From: JAUWQU01 sp964564285
GTDB lineage: Bacteria; Planctomycetota; Phycisphaerae; SM23-33
Length of the DNA: 15,857 nt
Assembly: GCA_964564285.1 (NCBI GenBank)
Contig: CAZMBZ010000105.1
Coordinates: 1-15,857 of the forward strand
Direction of reading: 5' to 3'
Below are positions 7,361-15,857 of this stretch, one piece after another; positions within the stretch are counted from its first letter, which is position 1; each line of letters opens with the position of its first letter. A program made the position numbers and the translations under genes. The notes under the pieces were generated by a model that searched no databases, was not told the DNA's origin, and worked only from the letters and a program-made list of their open reading frames with translations.

Positions 7361-7399
7361 GAACATTGAAAATCGCATCAGCGATAACAAGAGGACATC

Positions 7400-8470
7400 A
7401 TGCGAGTAGCTTTTATTGGCCCGCCGCAATCGGGCAAGAGTACACTTTTCGCCGCGGTCGCCGAGGCCAGTGGCAGCCACGTGGACCTCTCCAGGACCGA
7501 TCAGCCTCACTTGGCCGTGGTGAAGGTCCCCGACGAACGCCTCGATTGGCTCGTCAAACTGCACAACCCAAAGAAGACAACGCCGGCCGAACTCGAGTTC
7601 CTTGACCTGCCAGGTTTCGACCTGTCCGACGAGGCCGGGCGAAGCCGCGCGCGAACGCACTGGATGGCCATGGAGCAGGCGAACATGCTGGTCTTCGTTG
7701 TGGCGGGATTCTCCAGCCCCGATGTGCCCGCGTACCGTAACAAAGCCGACGCCGTCCGCGACGTCGAGGAACTCAAGCAGGAAGTCCTCTTCGCCGACCT
7801 CGAGCGAGTCTCGGCCAGGATCGACAAGCTCGAGGTTTCCTCAAAGAAACCCACGCCCCGACGAGACGAACAACTCCGCGAGTTGGAGTTGATGAAGCGC
7901 CTGCAAGAAACGCTCGAAAACGAAAAGCCCATCGCCGACGCCATCTCCACCGAAACCGAAAACAAGCTCATACGAAGCTTCCAGTTCCTTACACTCAAAC
8001 CCACGATGGTGGTGGTCAACTGCGGCGAGGATGACGCCGCCCAGCCCGGACCATCCGAACTCTCCGGTCTGCCCTGCGTGCAGCTTTCAGCGAAGATCGA
8101 AGAGGAACTCGCCCAACTCACACCCCAGGAACGCGGCGAATTCATCAGCGATCTCGGCCTGACCGAAGGCGCCAGGGACCGCCTGATCCGCGCGTGTTAC
8201 CAGCGGGTGAAACTCGTCAGCTTTCTTACTGATGGACCCGACGAGTGCCGCGCCTGGACAATCCCAGCCGGAACCACGGCAGTCGCCGCAGCCGACGCGA
8301 TACACTCGGATATCGCCCGAGGATTTATCCGGGCAGAAACGGTTGCCTTCGCGGACCTCCAGGCAGCCGGCAATCAGAAGGCAGCCAAGGCGGCTGGCAA
8401 AGTCCGCCTGGAAGGCAAGGAATACGTCGTCAAGGACGGCGATGTGATCTACTTCAGGTTCAACGTATAG
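7400..8470 (+). CDS. Divergent YchF/OLA1-like P-loop NTPase with C-terminal TGS (DUF933) domain
   Basis: The 356 aa product is close to the 363 aa of E. coli YchF and keeps its domain order. It has a P-loop domain with GPPQSGKST (7-15), G3 DLPG (69-72), a coiled-coil insertion (about 120-175), the G4-like NCGE (207-210, matching the NxxE that gives YchF ATP preference), LSAK (229-232), and a TGS/DUF933 domain (about 273-355) ending KDGDVIYFRFNV. Differences from canonical YchF are clear. The first loop reads GPPQSG instead of GLPNVG, and the EPNxG switch-I region is missing. The glycine-rich stretch that normally follows G3 is replaced by an unrelated sequence. This looks like a paralogue with altered nucleotide switching. 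It is probably cytosolic and ribosome- or translation-associated, as inferred from the family. GAGG (7391-7394) lies 5 bases before the ATG. The AsmA-like gene follows after 33 bp. Confidence 0.85.
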   Translation: MRVAFIGPPQSGKSTLFAAVAEASGSHVDLSRTDQPHLAVVKVPDERLDWLVKLHNPKKTTPAELEFLDLPGFDLSDEAGRSRARTHWMAMEQANMLVFVVAGFSSPDVPAYRNKADAVRDVEELKQEVLFADLERVSARIDKLEVSSKKPTPRRDEQLRELELMKRLQETLENEKPIADAISTETENKLIRSFQFLTLKPTMVVVNCGEDDAAQPGPSELSGLPCVQLSAKIEEELAQLTPQERGEFISDLGLTEGARDRLIRACYQRVKLVSFLTDGPDECRAWTIPAGTTAVAAADAIHSDIARGFIRAETVAFADLQAAGNQKAAKAAGKVRLEGKEYVVKDGDVIYFRFNV

Positions 8471-8503
8471 ACCATCTGGAACCGTTCGGCAACGGGCGAA
8501 ACG

Positions 8504-11500
8504 ATGACTGGCAAGACACTAACCCGTAGGCCCAGACTGCGATGGTGGCAGTGGCTCGTCCGAACCACGATCATCCTCGCAATACTCCTGGCGGCTGCGT
8601 ATGCAACGCTGCCGTGGTGGGCGCCCACGGGCTGGCTTGGTCGGGCAATATGCCGCCAACTCTCCGCCCAGGCCGACTGCGAGGTGCGACTGGCGGAGAT
8701 GAGCCTGAGTTGGGCAGACGGCGTGGAAATTCGCGACTTTGTGATAGACCCGCCCGACGGCGGATCCGTGCCACTGGTCAGTGTTCGATTCATCCGGACA
8801 GAGCTGTCCCCCATGCGGCTCCTGCTGAACAAGGACCTCGGCTGCGTCGAGCTCATCGAACCCAAGATCGACCTGGCCATCGACGCCAACGGCCAAACCA
8901 ACCTCGAACCGCTGACTCGCCTGGCCGGGGCGGTAACGCCATCTGGCTTCCACGTCGAACGCGCCGTCGTCAACCTTCGTCTACCCAACGAACCCAAGCC
9001 GCTTGCGCTGCGTGTGGCGAGCATGGAAGTGGGCTGCCGCCACGGCGGACAGTTGACGATGTCCGCCTCGCTGGGCCAGGGCGAGCAGTCGCCCGCGGCG
9101 CCAATGAGCCTTTCCGCCAAGGCATCGCCGGGTGGCGGAGCGGCAGCAGCGCTTACTTTTTCCAACCTGGACCTGGCCAAGTTGCCGCTGGCCCGACAGG
9201 CAAACCTTCCGCTGAAGCGATTCGCGGGCCGGGCCGATGGGTCGCTGGACCTCGCCGTCAGTCCCCAGGGAATCGTGGATGGATTCCGCTGCCAGCTTCG
9301 CATCCGACGCCTTGACGTCCAACCCCAAGCCAATGTGCAGTTGCCTGTAATCGACGAGGCTGTGCTGGATGTCTCTGCCACTTACGACGACATAACCAAG
9401 GTCGTCCGCGTCCAGACCGCCAGCATCCGCTTGCCGGGAGTGGCCGATCTTGCCGGAAATGCCGACGTTGGCGCCGGCGTGTTGGATGGGCACTGGGAGG
9501 CCATCGAGTCGCTGGACCTGACCGGGCAAGTCCAACCGGCCAAGCTGGCGGCAATGCTGTCAGGTCGGCAGGAATTGCCCGGCGACATGGCGATCCTCGG
9601 TCCGGTGAAAGTCGCGGTTCGGGCACAGCAGAAATCAAGGAAACTGGGGCTTCGTCTGTCAGCCAACGCGACGGGTGCCGAAATCAGGCGAGGCAATCGC
9701 GTCCTGAAACCCGTCGGCAGAAATTGGGACATGGGCCTCGCCGGAGACCTCGACCACCGCACGACGGGCTTCAACGTCGGCGAGAGCTGGCTGCACATCG
9801 CCTCCAACCGCTTCACCGGCTACGGCGCACTGGTCAGCCTGCGAAGCCTGGCAGGGCAACTGACCGACCCCAACCGCGGAGAGATCGGCCAGACGCTCTT
9901 GTCCGCCCTGGCCAAACTCAACTGGCGCGGCGAGTGGACAATCGACGATTTGCACGCCATGCTGGACCTGGCCGCCCCGGCAGACAGACCAGCCGAGCTC
10001 GCCGACATGACCCTTGCGGGTCCGGTAACCGGGCGATGGTTCATCCATCACGGCCAGGCCACGCAAGTCCACGCAAGCTTCCACGCCGAACCCGATGCCC
10101 TCCTCGTGGTGCCCGGACGATTCGCCCAGCCGCCTGGAGTGCCCCTGGACCTGAGTCTCGACGTTGCCATCAACCCCGACACCAATGACCTTAAAGACCC
10201 AACGTTCGACCTTGCGGTCGGGCAGGCAAGGCTGAACATCACGGAACTCAACCTTGTGTTTCCTCACGCGACCGACGGCGGGCCTCTACGAATCGATGGG
10301 CGTTTCTCGGCCGAGCGTATCGAAGACCTGCTCGCCTGCGTGCCCAATGCGGACAAGCTTCGTAGTAGCCTCACCGGCACGGCCTCTGGACGCATGTCCC
10401 TGACTACCGACCAATGCCTGCGAAGGCTCGACGCCTCGGTCAACCTGAAGGACACTGGCATCGACCTCGGGCCACGGTTCCGAAAAGAGGCCGGGCTGGA
10501 AGGTCAACTGGCGTTCGAGTTGCTCCCGCGAGACGACAAGCCCGCCCCGCAACAGAAGGCAGGCCTCGACACCTTGAAGCGGCCGGGAACGAGCCTGGCA
10601 GGCCATTGGCTCAGTCCGCAGGCTGACATGAACTTCAAGTTCCGCTATGTCGCCGACGACGCCAACGCATTCCTGCCGGTCCCAGCTGATGGCAACAGCG
10701 TGGCCTGGTCCGTGGACGCCCACGTCAAGGACGCCTCACAGATCGCCCGATATTCGCCCGCTCTGGCTGAGTTGCTCGCTGGCACGGCCCTGGGCGGAAC
10801 GATGGATTTCACCACCACCGGCCAACGCAATGGAGAAAACCTGCGCCTCCATGCCACGTTGGACGCATCGGACCTCTCGCTGGCCTCGCCGCCAGGGGCC
10901 GCCACCACCCGATCCAAGCCGTCCGGCACGCCGCTGCGACTTCGCATCCAGGCCGACGCCAAGCTCAGGGGCGACCAGATCCTGGCCAACATAGGCGGGC
11001 TCGACATAGCCTACGCCGCCAGCCGGGCTCACATCAAAGGATGCGTGACCTGGCCTGGCGGAATGCTCGCGCCGCTCGCCCAGGCCGGACCCGACGGCCC
11101 GGGCAATCCCAAAGCCCTCGCTGATAATTGGATGGTAGAGCAATTCGACATCGACGCCAACGCGTCGCTGGTGCTCGACGGAGGCCTGCGGACGCTGGCG
11201 CCGGAGATTGATTCGCTCCTGACGCGATACGGCGTGACCGGCAGATGCCAACTGAACCTTGCCGCCGACGCCAACGCCAACGGCTTGCGAATGACCGCCG
11301 GCCTGGACGCCGCCAACCTCGCCGTTGAATACGTCGCGCCACCCCCACCGCCCGGTAGCGACCCCAACTCCCTTGCGGCGAAGCTTGCGGGGGCGGGTTC
11401 GCTACGAAAACGCGCACACGCGCCCGCGATCATCAAACTGGACCTGTCGTGCCCCAGAAACCTCGCCCGGCTTCGCGTGCATAATCTGCTCGTCCGCGCC

Positions 11501-13006
11501 GGGCAGATCCAACTGATGGCCGGTGGAACGATCACCCGCCAGACCGCAGATGCTCCCGCCGACGCCAGGCCAATAGTGGACCTTCACGCCTCACTGTCCA
11601 CGCATCGAGCCGAGACGCTACAGCAGTTCGCGCCGGCCCTGCGAACCTACGGCCTTTCCGGCGGTTTCCTGCTGGATTTATCTTCGGCTGACCTGCTGGC
11701 CGGGCGGGTCGATCGCGCCATGTTCCGTCTCGACAAACTCCAGGCCCGCATCGCGGGCAAGAACGTGCTCGCCGATGGCATGTGCATCGTCGATGGCATC
11801 GACGCAACCGCAACACTGAAGGCCCAGGCACTCGTCATCGCCGCGGCAGCGACACAGCCCGCCGCCACGGCCCCGGCGCTTCCCCTACCGGAAATCGCCC
11901 GCGTGCGATCCGAAGGGCTCGAGTTGCGAATCGGACGAAGCCATGTATGGCTTGTGGCGGATGTGTCGAACATACCTGCCGCCGCGACAGGCGATATCCA
12001 CCTGCTGGCCGAAACGCTGGACTCGCAGGAGTTGGACAACTGGCTTGCCAAACCCGACGCCCCCAAGCCGGACCCACTTCGGCCATGGAAGCTCACCGAG
12101 GCCGAGCGCCGCGCCGTCGAAATCCAGGCCATTAAACTAGCCTCGCTTATGGCGACACACCTGGCCAAAGCCAAGCTTACCGCTCGCCTGACCGCCGACA
12201 AGTTGCGAACCTACGACAAATCCGTAATGCTGGCCTACGACGTGCAACACGTGGACTTCTCGGCCAAGGTCAACAAAGGACAGTTCACCGTTTCCTACAC
12301 CGCCGGACTCAACGGCGGGCTGCTGCACGACATCGCCACCGGAAACCTGACGGATCCTAACGGCCTGGTGCAATGCGAAAACACACTCGACCGCGTCCTG
12401 GCCGAGGACAACATTCAACCGCAACTCGCAAAGTTTTTCCCAAGCAACACCATCAAGGGCTCGTTCAGCAAACGCGAAAAAGCAGTCGCCCCGTTACTTG
12501 ATCTGCTGGCAGTGAACCTCGACGCCCGCTGGCCTATCATCCGCGTGGGCACCAACAAAACCGTCGCCATCGAAGGTTTGACCCAAGGCCGGGCCGCGCC
12601 CCAGTTCGTCGCCAAGGTCTTCCCCGGGCTCAACCTTACCAAGTACCCTTACGAGAAGATGACCGCCTTCGCCAAGCTGAAGCCTGACGGGATGGTCGAA
12701 AACGACATGGTCTTTTCCGGCAAGTCCTACGACCTGTACATGGAGGGCACGACCGACGCAAACGGCATCGCTCAATACGAAATCGGGCTGATCCTGCTGG
12801 GTACGCCCCAGTCTGCCGAGTGGAACCACACGTACCGCCAGGGCCGGATTCCGCTGCTGAACTTCCAGGCCCGAATCGACGGCGGAAAGATGCACGACGA
12901 GCAGGTCTCGTACCTTTGGCCCAACGAAACTCTGTTCACAATCTTTTTGAAGAACAACATTTTCTACCGTATCTGGCTCGCCGGCGGTAACAATAGGAAG
13001 AAGTGA
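8504..13006 (+). CDS. Very large AsmA-like envelope protein
   Basis: The 1500 aa product has a basic N-terminus, one membrane helix at about residues 17-38, and then only extracytoplasmic sequence. After the helix comes an AsmA-type start: a short amphipathic helix (WLGRAICRQLS), then strand-rich sequence with the typical cadence of SLSWADGVEIRDFVI. The remainder is long beta-rich repeats, with a Pro-rich linker near residue 946 and an Ala/Pro linker near 1110-1130. The last 30 residues (1471-1500) are hydrophobic and aromatic and end with a basic tail, so they may touch the outer membrane. AsmA/TamB/YhdP proteins form long grooves that carry phospholipids between membranes; a similar role is inferred. 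Length is well above E. coli AsmA (about 617 aa) and near YhdP or TamB (about 1260). The ribosome site is weak. The stop overlaps the next start by 4 bases, indicating coupled translation. Confidence 0.82.
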   Translation: MTGKTLTRRPRLRWWQWLVRTTIILAILLAAAYATLPWWAPTGWLGRAICRQLSAQADCEVRLAEMSLSWADGVEIRDFVIDPPDGGSVPLVSVRFIRTELSPMRLLLNKDLGCVELIEPKIDLAIDANGQTNLEPLTRLAGAVTPSGFHVERAVVNLRLPNEPKPLALRVASMEVGCRHGGQLTMSASLGQGEQSPAAPMSLSAKASPGGGAAAALTFSNLDLAKLPLARQANLPLKRFAGRADGSLDLAVSPQGIVDGFRCQLRIRRLDVQPQANVQLPVIDEAVLDVSATYDDITKVVRVQTASIRLPGVADLAGNADVGAGVLDGHWEAIESLDLTGQVQPAKLAAMLSGRQELPGDMAILGPVKVAVRAQQKSRKLGLRLSANATGAEIRRGNRVLKPVGRNWDMGLAGDLDHRTTGFNVGESWLHIASNRFTGYGALVSLRSLAGQLTDPNRGEIGQTLLSALAKLNWRGEWTIDDLHAMLDLAAPADRPAELADMTLAGPVTGRWFIHHGQATQVHASFHAEPDALLVVPGRFAQPPGVPLDLSLDVAINPDTNDLKDPTFDLAVGQARLNITELNLVFPHATDGGPLRIDGRFSAERIEDLLACVPNADKLRSSLTGTASGRMSLTTDQCLRRLDASVNLKDTGIDLGPRFRKEAGLEGQLAFELLPRDDKPAPQQKAGLDTLKRPGTSLAGHWLSPQADMNFKFRYVADDANAFLPVPADGNSVAWSVDAHVKDASQIARYSPALAELLAGTALGGTMDFTTTGQRNGENLRLHATLDASDLSLASPPGAATTRSKPSGTPLRLRIQADAKLRGDQILANIGGLDIAYAASRAHIKGCVTWPGGMLAPLAQAGPDGPGNPKALADNWMVEQFDIDANASLVLDGGLRTLAPEIDSLLTRYGVTGRCQLNLAADANANGLRMTAGLDAANLAVEYVAPPPPPGSDPNSLAAKLAGAGSLRKRAHAPAIIKLDLSCPRNLARLRVHNLLVRAGQIQLMAGGTITRQTADAPADARPIVDLHASLSTHRAETLQQFAPALRTYGLSGGFLLDLSSADLLAGRVDRAMFRLDKLQARIAGKNVLADGMCIVDGIDATATLKAQALVIAAAATQPAATAPALPLPEIARVRSEGLELRIGRSHVWLVADVSNIPAAATGDIHLLAETLDSQELDNWLAKPDAPKPDPLRPWKLTEAERRAVEIQAIKLASLMATHLAKAKLTARLTADKLRTYDKSVMLAYDVQHVDFSAKVNKGQFTVSYTAGLNGGLLHDIATGNLTDPNGLVQCENTLDRVLAEDNIQPQLAKFFPSNTIKGSFSKREKAVAPLLDLLAVNLDARWPIIRVGTNKTVAIEGLTQGRAAPQFVAKVFPGLNLTKYPYEKMTAFAKLKPDGMVENDMVFSGKSYDLYMEGTTDANGIAQYEIGLILLGTPQSAEWNHTYRQGRIPLLNFQARIDGGKMHDEQVSYLWPNETLFTIFLKNNIFYRIWLAGGNNRKK
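12995..13000 (+). promoter_or_regulatory. Ribosome-binding site supporting a GTG start
   Basis: AGGAAG lies just before GTG 13003, inside the end of the AsmA-like gene. Together with the GTGA overlap it favours 13003 over the next in-frame ATG at 13051, which has no clear site. Confidence 0.5.
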
Positions 13007-14802
13007 CGGAAAACGAGACATCCAACACCGAGTTCCCCGAAGCCGGCAACATGCATTCCCGCTGGCTGATGCGGAAAAAACGCCCCGTGCGAACGTGGAC
13101 GTGCCTGGCGATATGCATGCTGGGCTATGCGGGCGCATGCGCGTTTTGGCGGCATCTCGCCAGCGGACGATGGGCGGACTTTCGCCCGGTCGCGTTCTAT
13201 CGCGACCTGACGATTCCTCTTGGCGAAATCTTCCGCCATCCCCTGGACGTGATGACGTATCCCTGGATGATCCTGGTGCTGGCGCTGGCGCTTTCCCTGC
13301 TGGTGCTCGTGCCACTTATCCTGGCCGTGCTGTACCGCCCCACCATGACGGTGCCGCTCGTGGTCGTGCTCATCGCCCTGGGACACATGCCCGTGCTGGC
13401 CTTGGCGGTCGGCGTGGGATGCGCGCTGGCCGGACGGGCCAAGTTCCGCCGGGCCATGCCCAATGCCGCTCTGTTGCTGGGCCTGGTGCCGACAACCGTA
13501 TACTTCGCAATGTCCGCCCTGGCCGGCACGGACATAGCCGTCGTCCTGCCGCTCCAACGATGGGTGCTGTACGCGCCGCTGATGATCGCCCTGATCTCAA
13601 CCGCAATCCTCGGGGCGCTGCTGCTGGGCCTGGCAAGACTGTCGAGCTACCGCACGGTGGCCGTCGTGCCGGTGCTGACAGCCTTCCTGGTAGGCCCGGC
13701 GGTACTGTTCTATCTGCAGGTCGGTCCGGACGAACTCAGCTATGCCGTAGTGGTCAACCAATTGCAGTCGAGCGGATCAATCTTCGACGACGAGGCCCTC
13801 AAGCCCTGGAGCCGCCGTCACGAAGCTGCGGGACTCAGCGCCCAGGCACTCGGCGAGCGGGTGCGGGAAGACCTCAGCACGCGGCGCGACGCGCTGGTCG
13901 ATAAGTGTGAACACTTTGTTCGCCAGCACCCCGACAGCCCGCGAGCACCGACGATACTCTGGCTGCGAGCAAGGGCAATGAGCCTGCAACTCGACAAGGT
14001 CGCCCTGGCCGGTGGGCTGATAAAATACTCGCCGACCTTCGCGCTGCCTGTCTCGGCCCAAGCATGGCAGGAACTGCGGGAAACCTGCCCCGCCAGCAAG
14101 CAGGCGCCCCTGGCAGAGTGGGCACTGGCCGAACTTGCTCTGCGAAGCATCGCCCACGACGAGGACGCCAACACGCAAACCCGCATCGCCGACGAGCGCC
14201 TACACCGCGCCGCCGAAGCGCTCGAAGAAATCGTGGTACGCGACACCGAGCAGGCGAAACTCGATGAACGGGCCGCACGCGAGGTATTCTTCCCGCCGGC
14301 CGAAGTGCCCAACCGGGACTACTATCGAGGCGCGATCGAGGCCGTCAATCGCCTTGCCTGGCTGATGAGCCAAAACAAAGTGCTGGACGATCCCAACGCC
14401 GCCGAGGCGCTCGGCGCATACCTCGATATCAACCCGAAGGCACCGGACTACTACCAGCAGCTAAGCAAACTGCTCGGCGATCCGGAAAAGGCACGCGAAC
14501 AAACGAGTCTCGGCGACAACCTGAAACTCGCCGTCGCACTTCAAACACCCAACATCTACGAGCGTGCCGAGATGCTCATCACTCTGGCTAGAAATCAGCG
14601 GACAGACGCAGCCATTGTAGCCAACTTCGAACTCGGCAAACTGGCGATGCGCACGGCTGAAGCGCCGGCGATCGGCCTGGTCAACGGGCTGAAAAAGCCG
14701 GAAGAATATTTCCGAATCGTCATCGAGGCACCGAAGAATCCCTACCGAAAAAAGGCCATCAAACTGCTGGGCGACATTAAACCCGCCGGCGGCGGCGACT
14801 GA
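13003..14802 (+). CDS. Uncharacterised membrane protein with C-terminal TPR-like helical domain
   Basis: I do not recognise a named family. The 599 aa product has about six hydrophobic helices: residues 31-49, 88-111, 116-143, 154-174, 186-211 and 218-240. A soluble half of about 350 residues follows. It reads as alternating amphipathic helices with TPR or BamD-like phrases such as FVRQHPDSPRAPTILWLRAR near residue 305 and YFRIVIEAPKNPYRKKAIKLL near the end. The repeats are degenerate and I cannot set exact boundaries. The GTG start overlaps the upstream stop (GTGA). The gene lies between the AsmA-like and lipid glycosyltransferase genes, all on one strand with almost no spacing, so a scaffold or assembly role in the same envelope process is a reasonable inference. 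No catalytic motif is visible. An alternative start is ATG 13051, 16 residues later. Confidence 0.85.
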   Translation: MTENETSNTEFPEAGNMHSRWLMRKKRPVRTWTCLAICMLGYAGACAFWRHLASGRWADFRPVAFYRDLTIPLGEIFRHPLDVMTYPWMILVLALALSLLVLVPLILAVLYRPTMTVPLVVVLIALGHMPVLALAVGVGCALAGRAKFRRAMPNAALLLGLVPTTVYFAMSALAGTDIAVVLPLQRWVLYAPLMIALISTAILGALLLGLARLSSYRTVAVVPVLTAFLVGPAVLFYLQVGPDELSYAVVVNQLQSSGSIFDDEALKPWSRRHEAAGLSAQALGERVREDLSTRRDALVDKCEHFVRQHPDSPRAPTILWLRARAMSLQLDKVALAGGLIKYSPTFALPVSAQAWQELRETCPASKQAPLAEWALAELALRSIAHDEDANTQTRIADERLHRAAEALEEIVVRDTEQAKLDERAAREVFFPPAEVPNRDYYRGAIEAVNRLAWLMSQNKVLDDPNAAEALGAYLDINPKAPDYYQQLSKLLGDPEKAREQTSLGDNLKLAVALQTPNIYERAEMLITLARNQRTDAAIVANFELGKLAMRTAEAPAIGLVNGLKKPEEYFRIVIEAPKNPYRKKAIKLLGDIKPAGGGD

Positions 14803-14901
14803 GGCATGGCTGGCTTCGACGAGCGGGAGAACTGCCCGATCACTCCAAACCTGTCCTCCTGCCCCTTGCACGCGCAAGCCCCGGCGGAGAAACTTAGTAG
14901 C

Positions 14902-15857
14902 ATGAATGCTCAGCCAGACAACCCGGATGCCCCGAGGATACTCATCGCCTCGGCATCGGTCGGCGCCGGCCATAACCAGGCCGCCAAGGCCATCGCCGAG
15001 ACGCTCCGGCTGTCGATGCCTCAAGCCCATGTCGAGGTGGTGGACACACTGATGTTCGCTCCATGGTGCTTCCGCGCATACTACGCCGGAGGCTACGAGT
15101 TCCTGGTGACAAAGCTGCCGCGACTCTATGGCTGGGGCTTTCGGATGAACGACCGCCCGCAAGGACCCCGCCGCGGGATGCGGGAATACGTGCGGCTCTT
15201 TGACGAAAGACTCTATCTGCGGCGATTCGCCAGACACGTTCGACAGACCGCGCCGGACCTGATCATCAACACACACTTTCTCCCCCCGCCCGTGGTCGCC
15301 ACAATGATCCGTCGCGGGCAGTACACCGGGCCGCAGGTTACGGTCGTCACCGACGTGCTGGTGCATCGTTTCTGGCTGTCGGAAAACGTGGAGCACTGGT
15401 TTGTCCCGGCCGACAGCACGGCCGAGAGGCTGAGCGTCTGGGGCATCGAGCCCAACCGCATTACTGTCAGCGGAATTCCCATCCAACCCAAGTGGGCCGA
15501 GCCGCTGGACCGTCAGAAGATTCTGGCCGAATGGAACCTGCCCGCGGACAGGCCCGTTGTTCTGCTGTCCGGCGGCACAGAGTTTACTTGCGGACCCATC
15601 GTGCAAATCGCCCGCGCCATAGTCCGGCAAAGCGACAACGCATTCGTGGCTGTGCTTGCGGGACGAAACAAGGCCCTGCTCGGCAGGCTGGCCCAGGTGC
15701 CCGAGGCCGGGCGAGACATCGTCGGGATTCCGTTCACCGACCGCGCCCACGAGCTTGTAGCCGCATGCTCGCTGATGGCCACCAAGGCCGGCGGACTTTC
15801 CACGGCGGAGTGCCTGGCGAAGGGCACGCCGATGGTCCTGCTCAAGCCCGTGCCAGG
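14902..15857 (+). CDS. MGDG synthase/UgtP-type lipid glycosyltransferase, 3' end cut by the window
   Basis: 318 residues are visible and the frame is open at the right edge. The N-terminal half matches the MGDG-synthase domain pattern: ILIASASVGAGHNQAA (13-28), with the GAGH loop typical of glycosyltransferases that add sugar to diacylglycerol. NTHFLPP (123-129) and VVTD (148-151) follow. The C-terminal GT28-like half has VSGIP (189-193), LLSGGTEF (221-228) and KAGGLSTAECLAKGTPMVL (295-313), the expected nucleotide-sugar site. The enzyme probably transfers glucose or galactose from a UDP-sugar to a lipid on the inner face of the cytoplasmic membrane. The sugar and the number of additions cannot be told. 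ATG 14902 is chosen because the domain starts soon after it, with GGAG 12 bases upstream (14886-14889). An in-frame ATG at 14806, 3 bases after the previous stop, would add 32 residues. A MurG-like role is less likely. Confidence 0.9.
   Translation, partial: MNAQPDNPDAPRILIASASVGAGHNQAAKAIAETLRLSMPQAHVEVVDTLMFAPWCFRAYYAGGYEFLVTKLPRLYGWGFRMNDRPQGPRRGMREYVRLFDERLYLRRFARHVRQTAPDLIINTHFLPPPVVATMIRRGQYTGPQVTVVTDVLVHRFWLSENVEHWFVPADSTAERLSVWGIEPNRITVSGIPIQPKWAEPLDRQKILAEWNLPADRPVVLLSGGTEFTCGPIVQIARAIVRQSDNAFVAVLAGRNKALLGRLAQVPEAGRDIVGIPFTDRAHELVAACSLMATKAGGLSTAECLAKGTPMVLLKPVP

Noticed and set aside
14461..15750. 429-codon minus-strand open frame opposite the last two genes
   Set aside because: It lies antisense to the conserved glycosyltransferase motifs and has no domain of its own.

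Overview
The window is GC-rich, gene-dense bacterial chromosome with no RNA genes, CRISPR array, insertion sequence or other mobile element that I can see. The gene content suggests a planctomycete, probably a Phycisphaerae-type lineage. The pointers are a cytosolic sulfatase, a divergent YchF-type ATPase, a very large AsmA-like protein, and a small two-CxxC protein next to riboflavin synthase. This placement is inference from gene style; no marker gene is present. No gene-free stretch exceeds 300 bases; the longest are 184 bp (7216-7399) and 177 bp (1004-1180).

Layout. On the minus strand at the left edge, riboflavin synthase (ribE, 1003-350) is followed after 35 bp by a small zinc-ribbon-like gene that runs off the window (314-1). 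All other genes are on the plus strand. A divergent intergenic region (1004-1180) carries candidate promoters for both directions. Next comes a tight module: a MoxR AAA+ ATPase (1181-2113), a DUF58 protein (2142-3398) and a membrane transglutaminase-like protein (3398-5653), the last two joined by a 1-base stop/start overlap. A cytosolic-type sulfatase follows (5755-7215). The next gap (7216-7399) holds a degenerate inverted repeat and a short perfect palindrome. It precedes a YchF/OLA1-like P-loop protein with a TGS domain (7400-8470).

The last block runs as one transcription-unit-like string: a 1500-residue AsmA-like envelope protein (8504-13006), a 599-residue protein with a six-helix membrane half and a TPR-like soluble half (13003-14802, 4-base overlap), and an MGDG-synthase/UgtP-type glycosyltransferase cut by the right edge (14902-15857+).

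How they fit. The MoxR-DUF58-transglutaminase set is a known recurring module, thought to couple an AAA+ chaperone to assembly or processing at the cytoplasmic membrane. The final block joins a probable glycolipid synthase with an AsmA-type protein, a superfamily now linked to bulk lipid transfer between the inner and outer membranes. The uncharacterised membrane/TPR protein lies between them. This is the most system-like part of the window: a candidate glycolipid synthesis-and-export unit.

All calls come from reading the sequence by eye; no database search was run.
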